The position numbers and the translations under genes were made by a program. Under the pieces are notes generated by a model, which saw only the letters and a list, made by a program, of their open reading frames with translations, did no database searches and was not told where the DNA came from. From positions 1 to 14,663 of the forward strand of contig CAJLFU010000048.1 in NCBI GenBank assembly GCA_905205995.1: 14,663 nt of DNA, written 5' to 3'. Shown here in pieces: positions 1-6,639 of the stretch; the stretch's first letter is position 1; the number at the start of each line of letters is the position of its first letter. The DNA comes from an uncultured Haemophilus sp. (GTDB lineage Bacteria; Pseudomonadota; Gammaproteobacteria; Enterobacterales; Pasteurellaceae).

Positions 1-1448
1 TGGGACGATTCTATCTTTTAGGCATTGTCGTGGAGCAAGACACATTTAAAGGCATGCAAATGCTAGAGAAATATGACAATGATGGGCCTGCTTCATACCT
101 CTTAGCGCAGGTATATGATGGCGTTATAGGATATGAAGTTCCCATTAATTATCCTAAAGCATTGAAATATTACTTGCTTGCTGAGAAGAATAAACAAGAT
201 TTACCCAATAAAGATTTAATGACGCTTTATAATAACCTTGGGACACTCTACAACGCTCACGAGGATATTCCAACCAATTATGTTGAAGCGCAAAAATACC
301 TAACCAAAGCTGCTGAAATGGGGCTTCCCCATGCAATGTATGGTTTAGCAAATTTACACGGTTTTAAAGGGGATAAAAAGCAAGCCTTCAAATGGTATTT
401 AAAAGCTGCTGAAAATGGCTTAATTGATGCCTATTACTATGTTGGTAATGCTTATAAAAGAGGTGAGGGAGTTCAACAAGATAGCCAGAAAGCCTTGAAA
501 TGGCTAGAGCTAGCAGCAGAATTCCAAATGAGGGATGCGGCTTGGGAATTGGCTGAGATTTACCAGGAAGGGTTAGGTAATGTGCCACAAAATTTAGAAA
601 AAGCTCAAGCGTTTTATCTACTTGCAAAAGAATCAGGAGAGAATGTCGAACGCTCAATGCAACAGTTGCAAAGTCGTCTTGCTGTGCGTGATGATTTTGA
701 TGCATTACTTGAACGAGCTAAAGAAGGCAATCTTGAGGCACAAAAGGATTTAGCGATGGCTTACGTTCGAGGTGATGAAATTGAACAGAATTATGAAGAA
801 GCCTTTAAATGGTATAAAGCTGCCGCCGAACAAGGCGATGCAGATGCACAAAATAGCCTTTATAATCGCTATGCAAAAGGCGAAGGAGTTGAACAAAATA
901 GCGAAGAAGCGATGAAATGGCTACATCGTAGTGCCGATCAAGGTCATGGGCTGGCTTATTATAATTTAGGGTTTGAATATAGTTCAGGTGTTTTAGTCAA
1001 AAAAAATGAACTGGAAGCAATCAAATGGTATAAAAAAGCCATAAAAAAAGATGTCACAGAAGCTTATTATCAACTCGGATTTCTTTATACTTATGGTGAT
1101 ACTATAAAAAAAGATTATAAGTCTGCACGGGAATATTATGAATTGGCGGGCGGAAGCTGGAACGGTGAAGCACAAAATGAATTAGGTATCCTTCACTTTA
1201 ATGGGCTAGGAACACCAAAAGATGATGCAAAAGCCTTTCTCTATTTCCAACTTGCTGCTGAAAACGGCAGTCCTGAAGGTATGTATAATTTAGGTGCGAT
1301 GTATGACAATGGCTTTGGCACAAAACGCAACCGCAAATTTGCTACTCAATGGTTTAAAAAATCCTGTGAAGCTGGATATGAAAAAGCATGCAGATGCTAT
1401 AAAAATAGCGCTTACTTTGTGTTTATCCGTACAAAAGGATGGGCGTAA
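1..1448 (+). CDS. Sel1-like repeat (SLR/TPR-type) protein, 5' end missing
   Basis: The reading frame is open to the left edge (codons from base 3 read GRFYLLGIV before the GTG at 30), and those residues already look like part of a Sel1 repeat, so the true start lies outside the window. About 11-12 repeats of roughly 36 residues are visible, of the type A..LG.-Y..G.GV..-...A..WY.KAAE.G, for example around LGTLYNAHED, VGNAYKRGEGV, YAKGEGVEQN and LGAMYDNGFGT. Numbering from the GTG at 30, a less regular helical linker near residues 205-240 separates two arrays. Such solenoids bind other proteins; no enzymatic motif is seen, and the partner is unknown. The only three cysteines lie in the final repeat (codons at 1365, 1389 and 1395); the first two are seven residues apart, as in Helicobacter Hcp proteins. 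Whether it is exported cannot be judged without the N-terminus. The family is clear; the function is not. Confidence 0.85.
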   Translation, partial: GRFYLLGIVVEQDTFKGMQMLEKYDNDGPASYLLAQVYDGVIGYEVPINYPKALKYYLLAEKNKQDLPNKDLMTLYNNLGTLYNAHEDIPTNYVEAQKYLTKAAEMGLPHAMYGLANLHGFKGDKKQAFKWYLKAAENGLIDAYYYVGNAYKRGEGVQQDSQKALKWLELAAEFQMRDAAWELAEIYQEGLGNVPQNLEKAQAFYLLAKESGENVERSMQQLQSRLAVRDDFDALLERAKEGNLEAQKDLAMAYVRGDEIEQNYEEAFKWYKAAAEQGDADAQNSLYNRYAKGEGVEQNSEEAMKWLHRSADQGHGLAYYNLGFEYSSGVLVKKNELEAIKWYKKAIKKDVTEAYYQLGFLYTYGDTIKKDYKSAREYYELAGGSWNGEAQNELGILHFNGLGTPKDDAKAFLYFQLAAENGSPEGMYNLGAMYDNGFGTKRNRKFATQWFKKSCEAGYEKACRCYKNSAYFVFIRTKGWA

Positions 1449-1514
1449 TACATGGTCAATGTGTTAGAATTAACTATTATTTTTATTGTTTTTTGATCTT
1501 CCAGTTTACGCATA

Positions 1515-1790
1515 ATGCTGATTCAGCTTTTATTTGTGATGTTAGCGGCGGTAAATATCGCCGCTTATTTTTTAATGTGGAAAGATAAAATCCGCGCGGT
1601 TCGTCACGGCTGGCGAATTTCTGAAAATACCTTTTTTCTATTAAGCCTTCTTGGTGGGTTTATTGGCGTTTATTGCGGGATGAAACGCTTTCGTCATAAA
1701 ACTAAACATTTCAGTTTTAAATTTGTCGTCATGCTTAGTGCGTTTATTTGGTTGATCTTGATGCCTTATTGGTATTTCTTTCTTGAATAA
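1515..1790 (+). CDS. DUF1294 family small membrane protein
   Basis: The 91-residue protein has a hydrophobic N-terminal helix (about residues 2-20), a basic loop (WKDKIRAVRHGWRIS), a second hydrophobic stretch with LLGGFIGVYCGM (about 42-57), the basic FRHKTKH motif (59-65) and a C-terminal helix. The GG-F-G...GM..FRHKT signature is that of DUF1294, widespread small inner-membrane proteins of unknown function. The ATG at 1515 is the first start after an in-frame TGA at 1494. No good Shine-Dalgarno sequence precedes it, so the ATG at 1539 (M9) is a possible but less likely alternative. It stands alone, 66 bp after the Sel1 gene, and converges on dsbB through a shared terminator. Confidence 0.8.
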   Translation: MLIQLLFVMLAAVNIAAYFLMWKDKIRAVRHGWRISENTFFLLSLLGGFIGVYCGMKRFRHKTKHFSFKFVVMLSAFIWLILMPYWYFFLE

Positions 1791-1819
1791 CGTTGAGCGC
1801 AGAATGACTTTCAGTGATA

Positions 1820-1850
1820 AAAAAGCCTAGAGAATATCTCTAGGCTTTTT
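1820..1850. terminator. Bidirectional intrinsic terminator between DUF1294 gene and dsbB
   Basis: A perfect 14-bp inverted repeat (1820-1833 with 1837-1850, loop ATA) has the core AGCCTAGAGA/TCTCTAGGCT flanked by A-run and T-run. U-tracts are therefore made on both strands. It sits between the stops of two convergent genes, which is the position expected for a shared terminator. Confidence 0.9.
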
Positions 1851-1864
1851 AGTTTGTGATTAGA

Positions 1865-2398
1865 CTATTTAAAAATAAGGCGTCGATTTCGACTTTTCTT
1901 CACTTGTGAAATAGTGATCAATCCTAACACAAGGACATAAACAGCAAAAATAAACACGAGCCATTGCACCATAGTGATACCGAAGAGTGACCATTGACTT
2001 TCGTTACAGCTACCCGTCGGATTGAATACGGCTGGTAGCCATTTATGGAATGGTAAAGTTTCTGGAAAGTTTGGTATAAATTCACATTGTTTCCATGGGG
2101 CAGGGTTCATTTGTAAATCAAGGTGACGGATAGATATCATTAATCCTTTAATTGCACTAAATAAACCCACAATAAGAGCAAGAATGCGGATAATAAGCGA
2201 ACTTGGGGCTAAGGCGCCAATAAGACCAGCGACGAATAAACCCACAACAGCTAGACGTTCATAAACACAAAGTACGCAAGGTTGCAAACCCATGTCGTAT
2301 TGAAAATAAAGTGCGGTCGATTCTAAGGCAAATGCGGTAAATGCCAAAAAGATCCACGCTGAACGTTTAAGGGATAATTGCTTAAAAAAGTCGAGCAT
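1865..2398 (-). CDS. dsbB: Disulfide bond formation protein DsbB
   Basis: DsbB is the inner-membrane quinone reductase that reoxidises periplasmic DsbA. The 177-residue protein (E. coli 176) has four hydrophobic segments (about residues 14-32, 49-63, 68-90 and 143-163). The first catalytic pair is C41-V-L-C44 in QPCVLCVYER, with the conserved R48 of the quinone site. The second periplasmic pair is C105 (KQCEF) and C131 (GSCNES), matching C104/C130 of E. coli. All essential residues are present. A GGAG ribosome site precedes the ATG. It lies 19 bp downstream of nhaB on the same strand, probably one transcript, as in E. coli. An uptake signal lies in codons for residues 27-30 (S-T-A-L). Confidence 0.97.
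   Translation of the reverse strand: MLDFFKQLSLKRSAWIFLAFTAFALESTALYFQYDMGLQPCVLCVYERLAVVGLFVAGLIGALAPSSLIIRILALIVGLFSAIKGLMISIRHLDLQMNPAPWKQCEFIPNFPETLPFHKWLPAVFNPTGSCNESQWSLFGITMVQWLVFIFAVYVLVLGLITISQVKKSRNRRLIFK
2309..2317 (+). repeat. DNA uptake signal sequence (Haemophilus type), inside dsbB
   Basis: An exact AAGTGCGGT core. Read on the coding strand it supplies Thr-Ala-Leu in dsbB. It marks this DNA for uptake by competent Haemophilus cells. Confidence 0.9.
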
Positions 2399-2417
2399 TC
2401 TTTCTCCTTATGATTCA

Positions 2418-3956
2418 CTAAATAGGAAGAATTAAGCCAAGGTTCGCAAGCAAAATTGTCATATCTGGTAAGATAAATTCGATAGCAAGGAAACCCACCA
2501 CAGTTAATACGATGGTGTAAGGCAATGCCATATAGACCATTCTACCATAGGAAAGTTTAATTAACGGTGCAAGAGACGATGTTAGTAAGAACAAGAATGC
2601 TGCTTGACCATTTGGTGTCGCAACAGAAGGTAAGTTTGTACCTGTATTGATTGCGACCGCAAGTAATTCAAATTGGTGTGGTGCAATCGCGCCTGCTGTA
2701 AGCGCATTTTTCGCCTCATTAATGTAAACCGTTGCAACGAATACGTTATCAGAAATTGCAGAAAGTAAACCGTTGAAACCATAGAATAAGGCTAACTGAG
2801 TTTTCTCTTCTGCACCTAATACGAAGTGAATAATTGGCGCAAAGAGTTTTTGATCGATAATCACCGCAACGATAGAGAAGAATACCACTAATAATGCAGT
2901 GAAAGGTAAACTTTCTTGGAATGATTTACCAATGGCGTGTTCATCAGTTACACCTGTAAAGGTTGTTGCAAGAATAATCACACTTAAACCAATCAAGCCG
3001 ACAGCCGCTAAGTGGAAGGCTAGACCTAAGATTAACCAAATCGCGATAACCGCTTGAACAGAAAGACGAATCTTATCTTGTTTAGACATTTTTTGTGTAT
3101 TTTCACGATCTAAATCAGCCAAGATTTTCCATACTTCTTCTGGTAATTTTTCACCATAGCCGAATACTTTAAATTTTTCAACTAAAACACAAGTGAGTAA
3201 TCCACAGATAAATACAGGAATGGTTACTGGCGCCATACGGAAGAAGAATTCAATGAAATTCCATTTAGCTTGTTCTGCAATGATCAAGTTTTGTGGTTCG
3301 CCTACCATGGTCATTACACCACCGAGTGCGGTACCTACACCAGCATGCATCATTAAGCTACGTAAGAAAGAGCGGAATTTTTCGAGAGTTTCGTGATTTT
3401 TAATTTTGTTATCATCGGAAATATCAACCGCATCTTGTAGTGTTTTGCCAGATGCGACTTTGTGATAAACCCCATAGAACCCCATTGCTACGCTGATAAT
3501 TACCGCAACAACAGTAAGCGCGTCTAAGAACGCTGAAAGAAATGCTGCACTGAAACAGAATGCTAAAGAAAGTACGATTTTAGAACGGATACGGACTAAT
3601 AATTTGGTGAACACATAAAGCAAAAGTTGCTTCATAAAGTAAATACCAGCCACCATAAAGATTAAAAGTAAAACGACTTCAAAGTTTGCCATGATCTCGG
3701 CTTTAACGTGCTCTGCATTCGTCATACCAATAGCAATAGCTTCAACGGCTAATAAACCACCTGGTTGAAGAGGATAGCATTTTAATGCCATAGCAAGGGT
3801 GAAAATAAACTCGGCGACGAGTACCCAGCCAGCCACAAATGGGCTTACCCAAAAAAATAAAATTGGGTTAATTACCAAGAAGGCAATAATAGTTAATTTA
3901 TACCAATCAGGACTCGAGCCCAGAAAGTTTTTCATAAATGCTTGTGTGTAAGTCAT
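2418..3956 (-). CDS. nhaB: Na+/H+ antiporter NhaB
   Basis: NhaB is an inner-membrane antiporter that expels Na+ in exchange for H+. The 512-residue protein is the family's usual length, with about a dozen hydrophobic segments across its length. Strongly conserved blocks include NFLGSSPDWYK near the N-terminus, SAFLDALTVVAV (about 141-152, with an acidic residue in a membrane segment, D145, typical of cation sites), GGVMTMVGEPQNLII (about 212-226), TGVTDEHAIGK and NTGTNLPSVATPNGQAAF near the C-terminus. The ATG is preceded by GGAG at good spacing. It is first in a probable nhaB-dsbB operon and divergent from fadR, an order shared with E. coli. Its predicted promoter overlaps that of fadR. Confidence 0.97.
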   Translation of the reverse strand: MTYTQAFMKNFLGSSPDWYKLTIIAFLVINPILFFWVSPFVAGWVLVAEFIFTLAMALKCYPLQPGGLLAVEAIAIGMTNAEHVKAEIMANFEVVLLLIFMVAGIYFMKQLLLYVFTKLLVRIRSKIVLSLAFCFSAAFLSAFLDALTVVAVIISVAMGFYGVYHKVASGKTLQDAVDISDDNKIKNHETLEKFRSFLRSLMMHAGVGTALGGVMTMVGEPQNLIIAEQAKWNFIEFFFRMAPVTIPVFICGLLTCVLVEKFKVFGYGEKLPEEVWKILADLDRENTQKMSKQDKIRLSVQAVIAIWLILGLAFHLAAVGLIGLSVIILATTFTGVTDEHAIGKSFQESLPFTALLVVFFSIVAVIIDQKLFAPIIHFVLGAEEKTQLALFYGFNGLLSAISDNVFVATVYINEAKNALTAGAIAPHQFELLAVAINTGTNLPSVATPNGQAAFLFLLTSSLAPLIKLSYGRMVYMALPYTIVLTVVGFLAIEFILPDMTILLANLGLILPI

Positions 3957-3986
3957 ATCGAACTCCGTTTTTTTATAGTCCTGTCA

Positions 3987-4015
3987 TTGTAATATATACT
4001 GCTTTAAAGGATAAT
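3987..4015 (+). promoter_or_regulatory. Putative fadR promoter
   Basis: TTGTAA (3987-3992), a 17-bp spacer and GATAAT (4010-4015) make a good sigma-70-like promoter. It would start transcription near 4022 and leave a leader of about 70 nt before the fadR ATG. The -10 overlaps that of the predicted nhaB promoter on the other strand. Confidence 0.45.
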
Positions 4016-4038
4016 AGACCAGTTAAAGATTTATTCAA
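4011..4038 (-). promoter_or_regulatory. Putative nhaB promoter
   Basis: On the minus strand TTGAAT (complement of 4033-4038) is followed after 16 bp by TATTAT (complement of 4011-4016), about 55 bp upstream of the nhaB ATG. This is a reasonable sigma-70 match in an AT-rich region, so chance matches are possible. The spacer contains the half-site AACTGGTC. Confidence 0.4.
4017..4024 (+). promoter_or_regulatory. Possible FadR half-operator GACCAGTT
   Basis: GACCAGTT equals one half of the palindromic FadR operator (core TGGT-N-GACCA, as in the E. coli fadB site). The other half is not conserved here: the left arm reads AGGATAAT. It lies at the predicted fadR transcription start and within the predicted nhaB promoter spacer. 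Binding is inferred only. Confidence 0.3.
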
Positions 4039-4090
4039 TAAATCACATTTTTTTGATCTTTTTAGACTTTTTTATATTTATTTCATACTC

Positions 4091-4819
4091 ATGCAAACAG
4101 ATAATACCCTTTTACGGGCTCAAAGCCCAGCCGCGCTTGCCGAAGAATATATTGTTAGAAGTATTTGGGATGATGTATTTCCCGCCGGCACTAACCTTCC
4201 TTCTGAACGTGATTTAGCTGATAAAATCGGTGTAACACGCACCACATTACGTGAAGTATTACAGCGTTTGGCTCGTGATGGCTGGCTTACCATTCAACAT
4301 GGCAAACCGACAAAAGTCAATGATATTTGGGATACAGCTGGTCCAAGCATCATTGAAACCTTAATTACCTTAGATCGCCAAAGTGCGCCGTTAATTATTG
4401 AAAATATGTTGTCATTGCGTAGTCGCATGTCGGAATCTTATATTTATGAGGCAGTAAAAAATTCACCTAAAGCCTCAGCTGCCTTGTTCAAAGGAATGGA
4501 TGCTTTAGAGAATACCGCTGAAAGCTACATGGAATTTGACTATGCCTTATTTCGTCAATTTACCGTAATGGCGAATAAACCTTTCTATCGTTTAATTTTC
4601 AATAGCTTACGTGGGGTTTATCATAAAATTGGTTTGCTATTCTTTAGTGACGAAAAACATCGCCAAGTGACTTATGATTTCTATGTCGAGCTGCGTGATA
4701 TTTGTGAGAGAGGTCAATCCGATCTAGTGGTGGAATGTATTCGTAAACACAAGCAAGTTACTTCCGCTTACTGGCGAGCCATTTTAGAAAGCTTGCCAAA
4801 AGATTTAACAACAGAATAA
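4091..4819 (+). CDS. fadR: Fatty acid metabolism regulator FadR (GntR family)
   Basis: FadR is a cytoplasmic dimer that binds DNA and releases it on binding long-chain acyl-CoA; in enterobacteria it represses fatty acid degradation and activates fabA/fabB. The protein is 242 residues (E. coli 239). The N-terminal winged helix contains SERDLADKIG, TRTTLREVLQRLARDGW and TIQHGKPTKVN. R40, R50, R54 and H70 correspond to the E. coli DNA-contacting R35, R45, R49 and H65. The rest is the all-helical acyl-CoA domain. The frame is open upstream to 3938, but the ATG at 4091 is chosen because homology begins at A10-Q11-S12-P13 and the upstream part resembles non-coding AT-rich DNA. There is no good ribosome site, so the start is slightly uncertain. 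It is divergent from nhaB. Confidence 0.95.
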   Translation: MQTDNTLLRAQSPAALAEEYIVRSIWDDVFPAGTNLPSERDLADKIGVTRTTLREVLQRLARDGWLTIQHGKPTKVNDIWDTAGPSIIETLITLDRQSAPLIIENMLSLRSRMSESYIYEAVKNSPKASAALFKGMDALENTAESYMEFDYALFRQFTVMANKPFYRLIFNSLRGVYHKIGLLFFSDEKHRQVTYDFYVELRDICERGQSDLVVECIRKHKQVTSAYWRAILESLPKDLTTE

Positions 4820-4823
4820 TATT

Positions 4824-4854
4824 AAAAGTGCGGTTGAAAATGACCGCACTTTTT
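4824..4854 (+). terminator. Terminator after fadR built from an inverted uptake-signal pair
   Basis: AAAAGTGCGGT (4824-4834) and ACCGCACTTTT (4843-4853) form an 11-bp perfect stem with the 8-nt loop TGAAAATG, followed by T residues. Each arm is an exact uptake core (4826-4834 and 4843-4851). It starts 5 bp after the fadR stop. Use of paired uptake signals as terminators is a known Haemophilus feature. Confidence 0.85.
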
Positions 4855-4877
4855 CCTTATATCAAAGACTCAATATT

Positions 4878-5612
4878 ATGCGTATTCCAAGAATTTATCA
4901 TCCAGAATCCCTTAAAAATCAATCTACTTGCCAACTTTCAGAGGATGCGGCTAATCACGTAGGACGAGTACTTCGCATGACTGAAGGTGAGCAAATTGAA
5001 TTATTTGATGGAAGTAATCATATTTATCCAGCGAAAATTATTGAAGCGAGCAAAAAAGCCGTTAAGGTGGACATTCTTGGTTGTGAATTAAGTGATAAAG
5101 AGTCTAATTTATCGATTCATTTAGGGCAGGTTATTTCACGCGGCGATCGAATGGAATTTACCATTCAAAAGTCCGTAGAGCTGGGCGTGAATGTGATTAC
5201 ACCATTATGGTCAGAACGCTGTGGCGTGAAGTTGGATGGTGAACGTATGGATAAGAAAATCCAACAATGGCAAAAAATTGCCATTGCGGCTTGTGAACAA
5301 TGTGGCCGTAATGTTGTGCCAGAAATTCGCCCTTTGATGAAGCTACAAGATTGGTGTGCTGAAAATGATGGCGCGTTGAAATTGAATTTACATCCAAGAG
5401 CCCAATATTCTATTAAAACCTTGCCTTCCATTCCAAAAGAAGGTGTTCGTTTGCTTATTGGTTCAGAAGGCGGTTTATCAGCTCAAGAAATCGCTCAAAC
5501 TGAACAACAAGGATTTACTGAAATTTTATTAGGAAAGCGCGTGTTACGTACAGAAACAGCCTCTTTAGCGGCGATTAGTGCGTTGCAAATTTGTTTTGGA
5601 GATTTGGGATAA
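4878..5612 (+). CDS. rsmE: 16S rRNA (uracil-1498-N3)-methyltransferase RsmE
   Basis: RsmE is a cytoplasmic SAM-dependent SPOUT methyltransferase that makes m3U1498 in the 30S subunit. The 244-residue protein has an N-terminal PUA-like RNA-binding part (about 1-70, RIYHPESL ... NHVGRVLRMTEGEQIELFDG) and a C-terminal trefoil-knot domain. SAM-binding knot motifs are LLIGSEGGLS (192-201) and LGKRVLRTETASLAAISAL (218-236). The sequence is close to what I remember of the H. influenzae protein. The start ATG lacks a clear ribosome site but coincides with the conserved N-terminus MRIPRIY. Its stop TAA (5610-5612) overlaps the yqgE start by one base, implying translational coupling. Confidence 0.96.
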   Translation: MRIPRIYHPESLKNQSTCQLSEDAANHVGRVLRMTEGEQIELFDGSNHIYPAKIIEASKKAVKVDILGCELSDKESNLSIHLGQVISRGDRMEFTIQKSVELGVNVITPLWSERCGVKLDGERMDKKIQQWQKIAIAACEQCGRNVVPEIRPLMKLQDWCAENDGALKLNLHPRAQYSIKTLPSIPKEGVRLLIGSEGGLSAQEIAQTEQQGFTEILLGKRVLRTETASLAAISALQICFGDLG

Positions 5613-6172
5613 TGATGGATTTACAAGGGCAATTTTTAATTGCGATGCCACAGTTGGAGGATTATTTCCAAAATACCGTGGTGTATATGTGTGAGCATAA
5701 TGAGCAAGGTTCGATGGGGTTAGTGATTAATCAACCCACCGATTTAAGCATTGCTGAGTTGTATTCAAAAATGAATTTTATGATGAAAAATGACCGCACT
5801 TTTAGCAATGAACTTGTACTTGCTGGGGGGCCAGTGCATTCTGAGCGTGGTTTTATTCTGCATAAGAAAACCGCTAAAGAATTTGAGCATAGTTATAAAA
5901 TTACCGATGAGATGTTTCTCACCACTTCGGCAGATATTGTGGAAACCTTTGGTTCAGAGGATGCGCCCGAAAAATATCTTGTTGCGCTCGGTTGTGCAAG
6001 TTGGACAGCTGGACAGCTAGAACAAGAGATTGCGGATAATGCGTGGTTAGTTGCGCCTGCGTCAGATACTATTTTATTTGAAACTATTTATGAAGATCGT
6101 TATCCTGCCGCGAATCAATTATTGGGGATTAATCCTCATAATTTTGTCTTTTCACAAGTAGGGCATAGTTAA
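5612..6172 (+). CDS. yqgE: YqgE/AlgH family protein (UPF0301)
   Basis: The 186-residue protein belongs to the conserved YqgE/AlgH family, whose biochemical role is not established (AlgH was linked to alginate regulation in Pseudomonas). Family hallmarks are LQGQFLIAMPQLED at the start, YMCEHNEQGSMGLVINQP (about 28-45), LAGGPVHSERGFILH (about 78-92) and LGCASWTAGQLEQEI (about 127-141). Two tandem ATGs (5612, 5615) are possible starts. The first overlaps the rsmE stop (TAATG); a GGAG at 5598-5601 serves either. A TTG-started extension from 5591 is rejected. It is followed by ruvX with another one-base TAATG overlap. An uptake signal supplies the codons in NDRTF. Confidence 0.93.
   Translation: MMDLQGQFLIAMPQLEDYFQNTVVYMCEHNEQGSMGLVINQPTDLSIAELYSKMNFMMKNDRTFSNELVLAGGPVHSERGFILHKKTAKEFEHSYKITDEMFLTTSADIVETFGSEDAPEKYLVALGCASWTAGQLEQEIADNAWLVAPASDTILFETIYEDRYPAANQLLGINPHNFVFSQVGHS
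5793..5801 (-). repeat. DNA uptake signal sequence, inside yqgE
   Basis: An exact ACCGCACTT (minus-orientation core) in the codons for Asp-Arg-Thr-Phe of YqgE. Confidence 0.9.
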
Positions 6173-6591
6173 TGGGCATCACGGCAATCGCGTTTGATTT
6201 CGGCACAAAAAGTATCGGTTGTGCGGTTGGGCAGAGTATCACAGGTACGGCGCAAGCCTTGCCTGCATTTAAAGCGCAAGATGGCATTCCCAATTGGGAT
6301 GCTATTGAAAAATGCTTAAAAGACTGGAAACCTGATGTTATTGTGGTGGGATTACCTTTAAACATGGATGGAACCGAGCAAGATTTAACACTTCGTGCGA
6401 AAAAATTTGCCAATCGCTTAAATGGTCGTTTCGGTATCAAAGTAGAACTACAAGATGAGCGCTTAACGACGGTTTCTGCTCGAGATGAAATTTTCCAGCG
6501 TGGCGGTTATCGGGCTCTCAATAAAGGCAAAGTAGATGGGATTTCTGCTTGCTTGATTTTAGAAAGTTGGTTCGAAAACTATTCAGAATAA
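6172..6591 (+). CDS. ruvX: RuvX/YqgF: pre-16S rRNA 5'-end nuclease, Holliday-junction resolvase-like fold
   Basis: The 139-residue protein has the RNase H-like fold of YqgF. Candidate metal-binding acidic residues are D9 in AFDFGTKSIG, E96 in ELQDERLTT and D122 in GKVDGISACLIL; all three motifs are intact and the length is typical. In E. coli YqgF is required for maturation of the 16S rRNA 5' end, which fits co-transcription with the 16S methyltransferase gene rsmE. The start ATG overlaps the yqgE stop by one base (TAATG). The gene ends at a hairpin shared with the convergent pgeF. Confidence 0.94.
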   Translation: MGITAIAFDFGTKSIGCAVGQSITGTAQALPAFKAQDGIPNWDAIEKCLKDWKPDVIVVGLPLNMDGTEQDLTLRAKKFANRLNGRFGIKVELQDERLTTVSARDEIFQRGGYRALNKGKVDGISACLILESWFENYSE

Positions 6592-6600
6592 GCCAAAAAT

Positions 6601-6624
6601 AAACCGCACTTTGAGGTGCGGTTT
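6601..6624. terminator. Hairpin between convergent ruvX and pgeF, containing an uptake signal
   Basis: AAACCGCAC (6601-6609) pairs with GTGCGGTTT (6616-6624) around the loop TTTGAG. The left arm carries an exact uptake core (6603-6611, ACCGCACTT); the right arm is one base off (AGGTGCGGT). A-rich DNA on the left and T-rich DNA on the right allow termination in both directions. Confidence 0.75.
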
Positions 6625-6639
6625 GTTGTATTGATAGGT

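Noticed and set aside
1398..1448. Frameshift at the end of the Sel1 gene
   Set aside because: The tail is unusual, but the repeat array ends naturally and no continuation of a repeat was seen in the other frames before the next gene.
3325..3333. GAGTGCGGT in nhaB as an uptake signal
   Set aside because: One mismatch at the first part of the core; counted as a chance near-match.
3938..4090. N-terminal extension of fadR from 3938
   Set aside because: FadR homology starts at about 4118, the extension resembles AT-rich promoter DNA, and it would overlap the nhaB start.
5591..5611. TTG-started extension of yqgE
   Set aside because: Known family N-terminus begins at the ATGATG, and the extension lies in the rsmE C-terminal codons.
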